Shown here in pieces: positions 7,790 through 18,094 of a stretch of 64,000 bases of DNA; the stretch's first letter is position 1; each line of letters starts with the position of its first letter. A model generated the notes under the pieces. That model made no database searches. It was not told where the DNA came from and was given only the letters and a program-made list of their open reading frames with translations. The stretch spans positions 20,229-84,228 of the forward strand of contig CAKSZY010000010.1 of NCBI GenBank assembly GCA_934526015.1. The letters run 5' to 3'. The position numbers and the translations under genes were made by a program. This DNA is from an uncultured Dokdonella sp. (GTDB lineage: Bacteria; Pseudomonadota; Gammaproteobacteria; Xanthomonadales; Rhodanobacteraceae).

Positions 7790-10210
7790 CTACCCTCGCA
7801 GCTTCGCTTTGTAACCGACCTCCAGCGCCGATACCGCCAGCGCGACGCACCGATCTGCGTCCTGATCGGTTAGCGTGCGTGAACGGTCCTGCAAAATCAA
7901 GCCTATAGCGAGACTTCTGACACCGGTTCCCAGATTCGGGCCGGCGTACTGGTCGAACAGGAACAGATCCAGCAGCAACGGCCCCACCGCCTCGCGCACG
8001 CTGGCGCGCAGGGCGTCGAACGGCACCTCGACCGGCACCACCACGGCGATGTCGCGACGGACCGCCGGATAGCGCGAGACCTCGCGGGCGCGCGGGACGG
8101 CGCGGCGCGCCGCCGCATCGATGTCGAGTTCGAACACGAACACCTCGCCGTCGACGTCGAGGCGCCGGGCCAGGCGCGGATCGAGGGCGCCGAGATGGCC
8201 GACCACGGCACCGTCGCGGCGGATCGTCGCCGCCCGGCCGGGATGCAGCCAGGCCGGGCCGCCGGCCTCGAACGAAAACGCCGCCGCGTCGAGGCCGGCC
8301 AGTGCCAGCAACGATTCGACATCGCCCTTGAGGTCGAAGAAATCGAGTGCGCGCGCGTCCTCGCCCCATTGTTCGGTCACCGCGCTGCCGACGGCGACGC
8401 CGGCGACGCGATCGCTCTCGAGCGGAGCCGGAGGAAGGTCGACGGCCTGCGTGGAAGCCGCCATGGCTGCAGGAGTGGCGGCGGCGAAGTAGGCACGTCC
8501 GACCTCGAACAGGCGCACGCGCGCCTGCTGACGCTTGCGGTTGGCGTCGAGGGCACGCACGAGGCCCGGCAGCAGGCTCGTGCGCATGACCGCAAGATCG
8601 GCCGAAAGCGGGTTCGACAAGGCGATCGCGCGCTCGGCAAGACCCCAGGTCTCGAGCAGTTCACGACCGACGAAGGCATAGGTGATCGCCTCCAGGTAAC
8701 CGCGCGCCGCCAGTTGTTCGCGCATCTGCCCGACGCGCACGCGGTCCTCGCGCAGTTCCGGACCGGCGAGCTGGCCGGTCGGCGCGCGATCGGGGATGTG
8801 CTCGTAGCCGTGGATGCGCGCGACCTCCTCGATGAGGTCCTCCTCGATCGCCAGATCGAAGCGCCAGCTCGGCGGGGTCGCCAGCCAACCTTCGGCATCG
8901 ACAACCACCTCGAGGCCGAGCGCAGCGAGGATCCGCAGCACTTCGGCGTCGGCCACCTCGATGCCGAGCACGCGGGCGATGCGCGCGCGGCGCAGTCGCA
9001 CCGGCGGGCGGGCCGGCAGATCGGATGTCGACACCGCCTCGATGACGGCGCCGGCACGACCGCCGGCGATGTCGAGGATCAACCGCGTCGCGCGTTCGAG
9101 CGCACGGCGCGGCTGCGCCGCATCGACGCCGCGCTCGAAGCGATGCGCCGCATCGGTATGCAGGCCGAGCCGGCGCGCACGCCCGGCCAGCGCGGTCGGC
9201 GCGAAATGTGCCGCCTCGAGGAAGACATTGCGCGTGTTCCCGCCGATGCGCGTGTCCCAGCCGCCCATCAGTCCGGCCAGGGCGACCGCGCGATCGGCAT
9301 CGGTGACGACGAGGAAATCGCCGTCAAGCGCGACCTCGCGCTCGTCGAGCAGGCGCAGGGTCTCTCCGGAACGGGCCCTGCGCACGCCGATCGGTCCGTC
9401 CAGGGTGTCGGCATCGAAGGCATGCAGCGGCTGGCCGAGTTCGAGCATGACGTAGTTCGTCACGTCGACCAGCAGGCTGATCGGGCGCAGGCCGCTGCGC
9501 TGCAGGCGCTCGCGCATCCAGGCCGGCGTCGCCGCCGCCGGGTCGATGTCCTCGATGAAACGGCCGCAGTAGAGCGGGCAGTCGACCGGCGACTGCAGGC
9601 CGATCGCGATCGCACGATCGATCGTCGCCGGGACCGCGGCGACGGACAACGGTCGCGCGGCAACGCCGAGCGCGGCGGCGAGGTCGCGCGCCACGCCTTC
9701 CACCGACAGGCAATCGGCGCGGTTCGGCGTGAGACCGAGGTCGAACACCGTGTCGGGCAGGCCGAGATGGCGCGCCAGCGGTTCGCCGACCGGTGCGTCG
9801 GCCGCCAGTTCGAGCAGGCCCGAGGCGTCGGCATCGAGGCCGAGTTCCTTCGCCGAGCAGAGCATGCCGGCCGATTCCACCCCGCGCAGCCGGGCCGCCT
9901 TGATCGTCAGTTCGCCGACGCGCGCGCCGATGCGCGCGAGCGGCGCCTTCAACCCCGCACGCGCGTTCGGCGCACCGCAGACGATCTGCAGGCGCTCACC
10001 GCCGGCATCCACTTCGCACACCTGCAGGCGGTCGGCTTCCGGATGTTTCGCGCAGGAGACGATCGCGGCGACGACGATGCCGTCGAGTCCGCCACCAAGC
10101 ACCTCGGCGCTCTCGACCTCATGGCCGATCATGTCGAATCGCTCGATCAGGGCCTCGGGATCGAGGTCGATGTCCACGTGTTCGCGCAGCCAGTTTTCGT
10201 TGAGTTTCAT
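7790..10210 (-). CDS. pheT: phenylalanyl-tRNA synthetase beta subunit
   Basis: An 806-residue beta chain of the alpha2-beta2 PheRS, covering the usual domain series: N-terminal tRNA-binding (EMAP-like) domain, B3/B4 editing domain, B5, the catalytic-like core and the C-terminal anticodon-binding domain (about residues 710-806, with the [15 protein letters not shown] start). The start [16 protein letters not shown] is the standard N-terminus; the frame is open upstream through a repeat-bearing spacer. It is separated from pheS by 117 bp of heptamer repeats rather than the usual short gap. Confidence 0.96.
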   Translation of the reverse strand: MKLNENWLREHVDIDLDPEALIERFDMIGHEVESAEVLGGGLDGIVVAAIVSCAKHPEADRLQVCEVDAGGERLQIVCGAPNARAGLKAPLARIGARVGELTIKAARLRGVESAGMLCSAKELGLDADASGLLELAADAPVGEPLARHLGLPDTVFDLGLTPNRADCLSVEGVARDLAAALGVAARPLSVAAVPATIDRAIAIGLQSPVDCPLYCGRFIEDIDPAAATPAWMRERLQRSGLRPISLLVDVTNYVMLELGQPLHAFDADTLDGPIGVRRARSGETLRLLDEREVALDGDFLVVTDADRAVALAGLMGGWDTRIGGNTRNVFLEAAHFAPTALAGRARRLGLHTDAAHRFERGVDAAQPRRALERATRLILDIAGGRAGAVIEAVSTSDLPARPPVRLRRARIARVLGIEVADAEVLRILAALGLEVVVDAEGWLATPPSWRFDLAIEEDLIEEVARIHGYEHIPDRAPTGQLAGPELREDRVRVGQMREQLAARGYLEAITYAFVGRELLETWGLAERAIALSNPLSADLAVMRTSLLPGLVRALDANRKRQQARVRLFEVGRAYFAAATPAAMAASTQAVDLPPAPLESDRVAGVAVGSAVTEQWGEDARALDFFDLKGDVESLLALAGLDAAAFSFEAGGPAWLHPGRAATIRRDGAVVGHLGALDPRLARRLDVDGEVFVFELDIDAAARRAVPRAREVSRYPAVRRDIAVVVPVEVPFDALRASVREAVGPLLLDLFLFDQYAGPNLGTGVRSLAIGLILQDRSRTLTDQDADRCVALAVSALEVGYKAKLRG

Positions 10211-10232
10211 GCGGAAGCCGGGTTGGTGAAAC

Positions 10233-10327
10233 GGGATTCGGGAGCGGATCGGACTTCGGGAGCCGGGGTTCGCGGGCGCGGCGCACGGGGGCATGCCGTT
10301 TCCGCGAAGCGCGGATCCCGATTCCCG

Positions 10328-10330
<3 letters not shown>
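10233..10330. repeat. G-rich heptamer array between pheS and pheT
   Basis: On the plus strand units such as GGGATTC, GGGAGCG, GGACTTC, GGGAGCC and GGGGTTC follow one another at a mostly 7-nt step (about 10233-10276). After a spacer, inverted copies (read on the minus strand as GGGAATC, GGGATCC) run to the pheS stop at 10328-10330. The transcript of the pheS-pheT spacer could therefore fold into an imperfect long hairpin. The same unit type recurs at 55.4, 56.9 and 63.9 kb. Confidence 0.7.
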
Positions 10331-11421
<1,091 letters not shown>

Positions 11422-11426
11422 GCTGG

Positions 11427-11786
11427 TTACGCAGCCAGAGCAGCCTTCGCCTTTTCCGCCAGCGCGCCGAACGCCTTGATGTCGTGGACGGCGATGTCCG
11501 CGAGCACCTTGCGATCGACGGTGATGTCGGCCTTCTTGAGGCCGTTCATCAGGCGGCTGTAGCTCAGGCCGTACATGCGCGCACCGGCATTGATGCGCAC
11601 GATCCACAGCGCGCGGAACTGGCGCTTGCGCTGCTTGCGGCCGATGTAGGCGTACTGCTGGGCCTTGATGACGGCCTGCTTGGCGACGCGGTAGATCTTG
11701 CGACGGGCGTTGTAATAGCCCTTCGCGCGCGAAATGAGCTTGCGGTGCCTGCGGTGGGCGGTGACACCACGCTTGACTCGTGCCAT
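11427..11786 (-). CDS. rplT: 50S ribosomal protein L20
   Basis: 119 residues, full length, beginning [18 protein letters not shown]20 is essential for early 50S assembly and in E. coli represses rpmI-rplT translation by binding the mRNA. It follows rpmI after 13 bp, and a palindrome plus a terminator-like hairpin separate it from pheS. Confidence 0.97.
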   Translation of the reverse strand: MARVKRGVTAHRRHRKLISRAKGYYNARRKIYRVAKQAVIKAQQYAYIGRKQRKRQFRALWIVRINAGARMYGLSYSRLMNGLKKADITVDRKVLADIAVHDIKAFGALAEKAKAALAA

Positions 11787-11799
11787 GGGTCAGTCCTCC

Positions 11800-11997
11800 T
11801 TACAGGTACGGCAGCATGCGGGCGACGCGGCCGGCGTCCTCGGCGCGGACATGGTTTGCCCCGCGGAGGTTGCGCTTGCGCTTGGTCGACTTCTTGGTGA
11901 GGATGTGGCTCTTGAACGCGTGGCCGCACTTGAACTTGCCGGACGCGGTCTTGCGGAACCGCTTGGCAGCGGCCCGATTGGTCTTCATCTTGGGCAT
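11800..11997 (-). CDS. rpmI: 50S ribosomal protein L35
   Basis: 65 residues, [17 protein letters not shown] to the C-terminal RVARMLPYL, the standard L35 length. The frame is open upstream to 12120, but the MPKMKTN start has AAGGAG about five bases upstream (ttggAAGG-type box on the minus strand) and matches the family. A long 215-bp spacer separates it from infC. Confidence 0.97.
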   Translation of the reverse strand: MPKMKTNRAAAKRFRKTASGKFKCGHAFKSHILTKKSTKRKRNLRGANHVRAEDAGRVARMLPYL

Positions 11998-12212
11998 GGC
12001 CCAACTCCTTGGTTCGTCTTCGTTACTGGCGCGAGCGGCGGGTGGGCCCCGCACTTTCCATCCTGCTCGTTCCGGCGTGTTCGACCCGGATCCCGGGTCT
12101 TCTCCTGGTGTACCTTGCACTCATCCCTGGGCGGTGGATCAAACAGCGGTCATCCTGACCGTGCTTTCAAGCTTTTGCGCTCATCCCTGATCGCGAGAAT
12201 CAAGAAGAAAAA
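11998..12212 (-). promoter_or_regulatory. infC-rpmI spacer, possible L20 control region
   Basis: The 215-bp spacer is long for this operon and holds no gene. It contains hairpins at 12083-12099 (GACCCGG/CCGGGTC, 3-nt loop) and 12147-12161 (CGGTCA/TGACCG, 3-nt loop), and two copies of CTCATCCCTG, at 12120-12129 and 12180-12189. In E. coli, L20 represses rpmI through two structured sites in this part of the mRNA. That this spacer does the same is inference. Confidence 0.4.
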
Positions 12213-12734
12213 CTACTGCTTCTTCTTCGGCGCGATCATCATGATCATGAGGCGCCCTTCCATGCGCGGATACTGCTCGATCACGGCCTCTTCGGCGATG
12301 TCGGCCGCGATCTTCTTGACCATGGCCTCGCCGAGTTCCTGGTGGGCCATCTCGCGCCCGCGGAACCGGATGGTGATCTTGACCTTGTCGCCTTCCTCGA
12401 GGAAGCGGCGCAGGTTGCGCAGCTTGATCGCGTAGTCGCCAACGTCGGTGGTCGGGCGGAACTTCAGTTCCTTGATCTCGACCTGCTTCTGCTTCTTCTT
12501 CGCCGCATGCGCCTTCTTCTGCGCATCGAACTTGAACTTGCCGAAATCCATGATTCGGCAGACCGGCGGATCGGCGGTCGGCTGGATCTCGACGAGGTCG
12601 AGCCCCAGCTCCTGCGCCATGCCGAGGGCCTCGTCGCGCGAGAGCACGCCTACCTGCTCGCCGTCGGCGCCGATGACACGCACCCGCGGGACACGGATTT
12701 CGTGGTTCCTGCGGTTGGCCTTTTCGGTTGCGAT
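12213..12734 (-). CDS. infC: translation initiation factor IF-3 (ATC start)
   Basis: A 173-residue IF-3: N-terminal domain, lysine-rich linker ([18 protein letters not shown]) and C-terminal domain ending APKKKQ. It binds 30S subunits and polices start-codon choice. The first in-frame ATG/GTG-type codon is a GTG at 12683, inside the conserved N-terminal domain, so starting there would remove family residues. Reading back gives [18 protein letters not shown] from ATC at 12734, with GGGAG eight bases upstream and an in-frame TGA 24 bases before it. This fits the known AUU/AUC/AUA starts of infC, used for self-repression. It lies 44 bp after thrS. Confidence 0.93.
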   Translation of the reverse strand: MATEKANRRNHEIRVPRVRVIGADGEQVGVLSRDEALGMAQELGLDLVEIQPTADPPVCRIMDFGKFKFDAQKKAHAAKKKQKQVEIKELKFRPTTDVGDYAIKLRNLRRFLEEGDKVKITIRFRGREMAHQELGEAMVKKIAADIAEEAVIEQYPRMEGRLMIMMIAPKKKQ

Positions 12735-12778
12735 ACTTCGTTCTCCCGCCAGATTTCAAGGCACCCGGGACGGACCTT

Positions 12779-14683
12779 TCAGGTCGCAGACAGCCCGGAT
12801 CTCAAGTGTTCGGCGAAGTCCTCGACCTTGAAACTGCCGAGGTCCTCACCCGATCGCGCACGCACGGAAACGGCCCCCGTCTCCTTTTCCCGGTCACCGA
12901 TGACCAGCAGATAGGGAACCTTGTCGAGCGTGTGTTCGCGGATTTTATAGCCGATCTTCTCGTTTCGCAAATCCGCCTGCACGCGGAAACCTTGTGCCAC
13001 AAGGGTTTGGGCGACCCCGGTGGCGAAATCGGCCTGGGCGTCGGTGATGTTCATCACCACCGCCTGGACCGGCGCCAGCCAGACCGGGAACTGGCCGGCA
13101 TGGTGCTCGATGAGGATGCCGATGAAGCGCTCCATCGAGCCGACGATGGCGCGGTGCAGCATGACGGGCACATGGCGGGCCGAATCCTCGCCGACGTACT
13201 CGGCGCCGAGCCGGCCCGGCATCGAGAAATCGACCTGCATGGTGCCGACCTGCCAGGCCCGGCCGAGCGAATCGCGCATGTGGTATTCGATCTTGGGGCC
13301 GTAGAAGGCGCCCTCGCCGGGCAGTTCCTGCCAGTCGACGCCGGAGGCGCGCAGGGCCGAGCGCAGGGCCTCCTCGGCCTTGTCCCAGACCTCGTCGGCG
13401 CCGATGCGGCTGTCCGGGCGCAGGGCGAGCTTGGTCGCGATCTCGCTGAAGCCGAAATGGGCATACACCGCCATCGCCTGGCGATGGAAGGCAACGACCT
13501 CGGATTCGACCTGCTCCTCGGTGCAGAAGATGTGGCCGTCGTCTTGGACGAAGCCGCGCACGCGCATCAGGCCGTGCAGCGCGCCGGAGGGCTCGTTGCG
13601 CGTGCACGAGCCGAACTCGCCGTAGCGGATCGGCAACTCGCGGTAACTGTGCAGGCCATGGTTGTAGACGAGCACGTGGCCCGGGCAGTTCATCGGCTTC
13701 AGCGCGTAGTCGCGGTTCTCCGAGGCGGTGATGAACATGTTCTCGCGGTAGTTCTGCCAGTGGCCGGTCTTCTCCCACAGCGACTTGTCGAGGATCTGCG
13801 GGCAGCGGATCTCCTGGTAGCCGGCATCGCGGTAGACCTGGCGCATGTACTGCTCGACCACCTGCCACAGCTGCCAGCCCTTCGGGTGCCAGAACACCAG
13901 GCCGGGGGCCTCCTCCTGCAGATGGAACAGGTCGAGTTGCCTGCCGAGCTTGCGGTGGTCGCGCTTCTCGGCTTCCTCGATGCGCGTGATGTAGGCGGCG
14001 AGCTGCTTCTTGTCGGCCCAGGCGGTGCCGTAGATGCGCTGCAGCTGCTCGTTCTTCGCGTCGCCGCGCCAGTACGCGCCGGAGATGCGGGTGAGCTTGA
14101 ACGCCTTGAGGAAACGCGTGTTCGGCACGTGCGGACCGCGGCACATGTCGACGTATTCCTCGTGCCAGTACAGGCCCATGGCCCTTTCGCCGGGCATGTC
14201 CTCGACCAGGCGCAGCTTGTAGTCCTCGCCGCGCGCCTTGAACACGGCGATGACCTCGTCGCGCGGGGTCATCTTCTTGACGACGTCGTAGTCCTTGTCG
14301 ATCAGCTCGACCATGCGCTGCTCGATCGCGGCGAGGTCCTCCGGGGTGAACGGGCGCTCGTACCAGATGTCGTAATAGAAGCCTTCCTCGATGACCGGAC
14401 CGATCACCATCTTCGCGGTCGGATAAAGCTGCTTGACCGCGTGGCCGACGAGATGGGCGCAGGAATGGCGGATGATCTCGACCCCCTCCGCGTCCTTCGG
14501 CGTGATGATCTGCAGGTTCGCGTCATGGTCGATGCGGTCACTGGCATCGACCAGGCGGCCGTCGACCTTGCCGGCCACCGTGGCCTTGGCGAGGCCGGGG
14601 CCGATCGAGGCAGCGACATCCTGCACGCTGACCGGCGCCTCGAAACTGCGCACGCTGCCGTCGGGGAGGGTGATGTCGATCAT
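12779..14683 (-). CDS. thrS: threonyl-tRNA synthetase
   Basis: 634 residues in class II ThrRS order: TGS domain (1-60, starting [14 protein letters not shown]), second additional/editing domain with the zinc-like [10 protein letters not shown] motif, the catalytic core ([27 protein letters not shown], and the [16 protein letters not shown] motif 3) and a C-terminal anticodon-binding domain. The start at 14683 was chosen because the TGS domain begins there; upstream codons would add unconserved residues. It is the first gene of the thrS-infC-rpmI-rplT-pheST-ihfA cluster. The minus-strand leader carries GCGGAGC/GCTCCGC, a possible operator hairpin. Confidence 0.96.
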   Translation of the reverse strand: MIDITLPDGSVRSFEAPVSVQDVAASIGPGLAKATVAGKVDGRLVDASDRIDHDANLQIITPKDAEGVEIIRHSCAHLVGHAVKQLYPTAKMVIGPVIEEGFYYDIWYERPFTPEDLAAIEQRMVELIDKDYDVVKKMTPRDEVIAVFKARGEDYKLRLVEDMPGERAMGLYWHEEYVDMCRGPHVPNTRFLKAFKLTRISGAYWRGDAKNEQLQRIYGTAWADKKQLAAYITRIEEAEKRDHRKLGRQLDLFHLQEEAPGLVFWHPKGWQLWQVVEQYMRQVYRDAGYQEIRCPQILDKSLWEKTGHWQNYRENMFITASENRDYALKPMNCPGHVLVYNHGLHSYRELPIRYGEFGSCTRNEPSGALHGLMRVRGFVQDDGHIFCTEEQVESEVVAFHRQAMAVYAHFGFSEIATKLALRPDSRIGADEVWDKAEEALRSALRASGVDWQELPGEGAFYGPKIEYHMRDSLGRAWQVGTMQVDFSMPGRLGAEYVGEDSARHVPVMLHRAIVGSMERFIGILIEHHAGQFPVWLAPVQAVVMNITDAQADFATGVAQTLVAQGFRVQADLRNEKIGYKIREHTLDKVPYLLVIGDREKETGAVSVRARSGEDLGSFKVEDFAEHLRSGLSAT

Positions 14684-14742
14684 GGAAGACCTCGGGAGCG
14701 GAAGGAGCGGAGCAAGCTCCGCGCTGCGGAAGCAAAACAAAA

Positions 14743-14766
14743 AGGGCGCTCAAGCGCCCTTTTTTC
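14743..14766 (-). terminator. intrinsic terminator after tRNA-Val
   Basis: AGGGCGC pairs with GCGCCCT around a TCAA loop, with A-tracts on one side and T6 on the other, so it can work on both strands. On the minus strand it lies between tRNA-Val and thrS and would end the tRNA transcript ahead of the thrS leader. Confidence 0.8.
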
Positions 14767-14925
14767 CACGTCGGGATGTCGGTACGCGCAGGCAGGATCA
14801 GCTGGCGGTGTTCACTCGCGTCATGGTGATCGTGTTCGCTGGAACTACGACTCCGGATGGATGGGACGAAAAGAACGAACAGCCGGCTTTGCTTCGCCGA
14901 ACGGAGTCTCGTCAGAGACTTCGAT

Positions 14926-15000
14926 TGGTGGGCGCGACAGGGATCGAACCTGTGACCCCTACCATGTCAAGGTAGTGCTCTACCGCTGAGCTACGCGCCC
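14926..15000 (-). tRNA. tRNA-Val (anticodon GAC)
   Basis: 75 nt including an encoded CCA. Acceptor stem GGGCGCG/CGCGCCC, D-arm GCTCAGCGGTAGAGC, anticodon stem CTACC/GGTAG with loop TTGACAT (anticodon GAC), and T-arm ACAGG/CCTGT. All stems pair fully. Just downstream on its own strand stands an AGTCTC/GAGACT hairpin, then the terminator at 14743-14766. Confidence 0.96.
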
Positions 15001-15016
15001 GCGTAACGGGGCGCGA

Positions 15017-15045
15017 AGACTAACCGAGTCCGCGGCGGTGCACAA
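15017..15045 (-). promoter_or_regulatory. candidate promoter of tRNA-Val
   Basis: On the minus strand TTGTGC (15045-15040) and TAGTCT (15022-15017) are separated by 17 bp and sit about 17 bases before the tRNA 5' end. A GC-rich discriminator follows, as is usual for stable RNA promoters. Confidence 0.5.
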
Positions 15046-15151
15046 GCGCGGAACGCCGCCGATGATCCGCCTGCGCTGCCGCGGAGGCCCGTGCGGCGAT
15101 CGGCCGGCGTTCCCGAGGACCCGGCTCGGCACGCCGGAACCCGGCAGCGGC

Positions 15152-17188
15152 TCAACCCGGACCGACGAAGGCGCGCTCGCGCAGCGTGCGGATCTCGTCG
15201 CGGACGCGGGCCGCCTCCTCGAATTCGAGGTCCCGGGCATGCTGGTACATCTGCGCCTCGAGCTTGCGGATGCGCGCGGACGCCTGTTCCGGCGTCAGGC
15301 CGGCGTATTCCACGGCCTGCTCGGCAACCGCGCGGTCGCCGCCGCGTCCCCGGCGGTCGCGGCGCCCGGCGCCGGGAACTTCGCTTCGTGCGCCTTCCAT
15401 GATGTCGGTGACCGGCTTGCTGACCCCGCGCGGCTCGATGCCGTGGGCGAGGTTGTATTCGACCTGTTTCGCGCGGCGGCGGTCGGTCTCGTCGATCGCC
15501 ACCTGCATCGAGCGGGTGATGCGGTCGGCATACAGGATGGCCTTGCCGCGCAGGTTGCGCGCGGCGCGGCCGATCGTCTGGATCAGCGATCCGGACGAGC
15601 GCAGGAAACCTTCCTTGTCGGCGTCGAGCACCGCCACCAGCGAGACCTCGGGCATGTCGAGGCCCTCGCGCAACAGGTTGATGCCGACCAGCACGTCGAA
15701 CTTGCCGAGGCGCAGGTCGCGGATGATCTCGACGCGCTCGACGGTCTCGATGTCCGAATGCAGGTAACGCACGCGCACGCCGTGTTCCTCGAGGTACTCG
15801 GTGAGGTTCTCGGCCATGCGCTTGGTCAGCGTGGTGACCAGCACGCGGTCACCGAGGGCGATGCGCGCATTCGCTTCCGAGAGCAGGTCGTCGACCTGGC
15901 TGCGCACCGGGCGCACCTCGACCTCGGGATCGACGAGGCCGGTAGGACGCACGACCAGTTCGACGACGTTGCCGGCGGCCTGGTCGAGTTCGTAGTGGCC
16001 CGGGGTGGCCGAGACGAAGATGCTGCGCGGCGCGCGCCGCTCCCATTCCTCGAAGCGCAACGGCCGGTTGTCGAGCGCCGAGGGCAGGCGGAAACCGAAC
16101 TCGACGAGGGTTTCCTTGCGCGAGCGGTCGCCCTTGTACATGCCGCCGAGCTGCGGAATCGTCACGTGCGATTCGTCGACCACCAGCAGGGCGTCGGCCG
16201 GAAGGTAGTCGAACAGGGTCGGCGGCGGCTCTCCCGGCGCGGCCCCGGTGAGGTGGCGCGAGTAGTTCTCGATGCCCTGGCAGTAGCCGATCTCGGCCAT
16301 CATCTCGAGATCGAACTGGGTGCGCTGCTGCAGGCGCTGGGCCTCGACCAGCTTGTTCGCCGCATAGAGCTGCTCGAGGCGCTCCTTCAACTCGACCTTG
16401 ATCGTCTCGATCGCGTCGAGCGTGGCCTGGCGGGTGGTTGCGTAGTGGGTCTTCGGATAGACCGTGAAGCGCGGCACCTTGCGCAGCACCTCGCCGGTCA
16501 GCGGGTCGAAGACCGACAGGTTTTCGATGTCGCCGTCGAACAGCTCGATGCGCAGGGCCTCGGTTTCCGATTCCGCCGGGAACACGTCGATCGTCTCGCC
16601 GCGCACGCGATAGGTGCCGCGGCGCAGTTCCATGTCGCCGCGCGTGTACTGCAGCTCGGTCAGATGGCGGATCAGCTTGCGCGGGTCGGTGTGTTCGCCG
16701 CGGGCGAGGATCAGGCGCATCTGCAGGTAGTCCTCGGGCTTGCCGAGGCCGTAGATCGCCGAAACCGTGGCGACGATCAGTGCATCGCTGCGCGAAAGCA
16801 GGGCCTTGGTCGCCGCCAGGCGCATCTGCTCGATGTGTTCGTTGATCGAGGCGTCCTTCTCGATGTAGGTGTCCGAAGCGGCCACGTAGGCCTCGGGCTG
16901 GTAGTAGTCGTAGTAGCTGACGAAGTACTCGACGGCGTTGTGCGGGAAGAACTCGCGGAACTCGCCGTAGAGCTGGGCGGCGAGGGTCTTGTTCGGCGCC
17001 ATCACCAGGGTCGGGCGCTGCACGCGCTCGATGACGTTGGCGATCGTGTAGGTCTTGCCCGAACCGGTGACGCCGAGCAGGGTCTGGTGGGCCAGCCCGG
17101 CCTCGAATCCCGCGGTCAGCCGTTCGATCGCGGCCGGCTGGTCACCGGCGGGCCGATAGGGCGAGACGAGCTGGAAACGGTCACTCAC
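15152..17188 (-). CDS. uvrB: excinuclease ABC subunit UvrB
   Basis: 678 residues. Central helicase-like subunit of nucleotide excision repair: it receives damage from UvrA2 and recruits UvrC. Visible parts are Walker A ([13 protein letters not shown]), the beta-hairpin [11 protein letters not shown] that probes the strand, the DESHVT Walker B, motif VI around [10 protein letters not shown], and a C-terminal UVR domain that contacts UvrC. The start is GTG at 17188 ([18 protein letters not shown]) with AGGAGA six to seven bases upstream; the longer open frame is not conserved. Confidence 0.96.
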   Translation of the reverse strand: MSDRFQLVSPYRPAGDQPAAIERLTAGFEAGLAHQTLLGVTGSGKTYTIANVIERVQRPTLVMAPNKTLAAQLYGEFREFFPHNAVEYFVSYYDYYQPEAYVAASDTYIEKDASINEHIEQMRLAATKALLSRSDALIVATVSAIYGLGKPEDYLQMRLILARGEHTDPRKLIRHLTELQYTRGDMELRRGTYRVRGETIDVFPAESETEALRIELFDGDIENLSVFDPLTGEVLRKVPRFTVYPKTHYATTRQATLDAIETIKVELKERLEQLYAANKLVEAQRLQQRTQFDLEMMAEIGYCQGIENYSRHLTGAAPGEPPPTLFDYLPADALLVVDESHVTIPQLGGMYKGDRSRKETLVEFGFRLPSALDNRPLRFEEWERRAPRSIFVSATPGHYELDQAAGNVVELVVRPTGLVDPEVEVRPVRSQVDDLLSEANARIALGDRVLVTTLTKRMAENLTEYLEEHGVRVRYLHSDIETVERVEIIRDLRLGKFDVLVGINLLREGLDMPEVSLVAVLDADKEGFLRSSGSLIQTIGRAARNLRGKAILYADRITRSMQVAIDETDRRRAKQVEYNLAHGIEPRGVSKPVTDIMEGARSEVPGAGRRDRRGRGGDRAVAEQAVEYAGLTPEQASARIRKLEAQMYQHARDLEFEEAARVRDEIRTLRERAFVGPG

Positions 17189-17346
17189 GCGGATTCTCCT
17201 GAGCGGCCGGAACGGCCGCGGCGCGGGAGCGCGCCCGGTCACGCAGAGATATCGGCGATTTCCTACAAGCGCAAGGGAAAGCCGCCATCGTCGCCGCGCG
17301 CGCACGGGACCAGCATGGACCCACCCGACGCCAGCGGAAGGCTGCC

Positions 17347-17892
17347 ATGCGAACCGAGAACGGAATCACCCTGATCGAACTCCTCGTCACCCTCGCCCTC
17401 CTGTCCATCCTCGCCGGGATCGCCCTGCCCGCCTTCGGCGAACTCGGCCAGGGCATGGCCACGCGCTCGGCGCGCAGCCTGATGACGGTCGACCTCGCCC
17501 ACGCACGCGCCAGCGCGGTGATGCGGGGCGGCGACGTGGTCGCCTGCCCTTCGCCCGATGCCGTGCAATGCAGCGACAGCGTGGCCTGGCAGCACGGCTG
17601 GATCGTGTTCGCCGACCGCAACCGCAACCGCAGGGCCGACGCCGGCGAGCCGATCCTCTCGATCGGGCAGGCGCAGAAACCCGGCCTCGCCGTGCTGAGT
17701 TCCGGCGGCCGGCGCAGCCTGCGCTTCCGCGCCGACGGCACTTCCGACGGCAGCAACGTCACCCTCACCTTCTGCGACCGCCGCGGTGCGGCGAAAGCGA
17801 GCACCCTCGTGCTCAACAACAGCGGACGCCTGCGCAGCGGGGTGCCGAGCGCGGCCCAGGCCGCCGCCGCCTGCGCCGCGGTCGGCAGCTGA
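17347..17892 (+). CDS. GspH/FimT family pseudopilin
   Basis: A 181-residue minor pseudopilin. The short leader ends in Gly6, followed by [18 protein letters not shown]: a prepilin peptidase site with Glu at +5 and a hydrophobic helix, as in FimT/GspH. The C-terminal domain has three Cys and the [18 protein letters not shown] strand typical of GspH. It stands alone between uvrB and tRNA-Asn, with no pilus or secretion genes beside it, so it is an orphan like fimT in many Xanthomonadales. FimT of related bacteria binds DNA during uptake; that role here is inference. Confidence 0.88.
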   Translation: MRTENGITLIELLVTLALLSILAGIALPAFGELGQGMATRSARSLMTVDLAHARASAVMRGGDVVACPSPDAVQCSDSVAWQHGWIVFADRNRNRRADAGEPILSIGQAQKPGLAVLSSGGRRSLRFRADGTSDGSNVTLTFCDRRGAAKASTLVLNNSGRLRSGVPSAAQAAAACAAVGS

Positions 17893-17911
17893 ACACCGCG
17901 GCGGCATGGGC

Positions 17912-17940
17912 TTGACGGCCCTGCCGAGTGCCGTGAAAAT
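17912..17940 (+). promoter_or_regulatory. candidate promoter of tRNA-Asn
   Basis: TTGACG (17912-17917) and GAAAAT (17935-17940) with a 17-bp spacer, ending 10 bases before the tRNA 5' end, with a GC-rich discriminator between. Confidence 0.55.
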
Positions 17941-17950
17941 ATGCGGCTCC

Positions 17951-18027
17951 GCCCGAATAGCTCAGCCGGTTAGAGCACTTGACTGTTAATCAGGGGGTCG
18001 TTGGTTCGAGTCCAACTTCGGGCGCCA
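17951..18027 (+). tRNA. tRNA-Asn (anticodon GTT)
   Basis: 77 nt with encoded CCA. Acceptor stem GCCCGAA/TTCGGGC, D-arm with GGTTAGAGC, anticodon stem CTTGA/TCAGG (one T-G pair) with loop CTGTTAA, and T-arm GTTGG/CCAAC. A strong terminator follows 10 bases later. No integrase or partial copy of the 3' end is seen nearby. Confidence 0.96.
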
Positions 18028-18036
18028 GATGAAGGA

Positions 18037-18068
18037 AGGGCCTGCAGCAATGCAGGCCCTTTTTCTTT
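18037..18068 (+). terminator. intrinsic terminator after tRNA-Asn
   Basis: A perfect 10-bp stem AGGGCCTGCA / TGCAGGCCCT with a GCAA loop, followed by TTTTCTTT. It also lies downstream of ppnN, whose stop is at 18095 on the other strand, so it may serve both. Confidence 0.9.
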
Positions 18069-18094
18069 GTTCCGGGCACGACCCGGCGCCGGCC

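Noticed and set aside
17951..18027. tRNA-Asn as an integration site
   Set aside because: No integrase, no duplicated tRNA 3' end, and only housekeeping genes on both sides.
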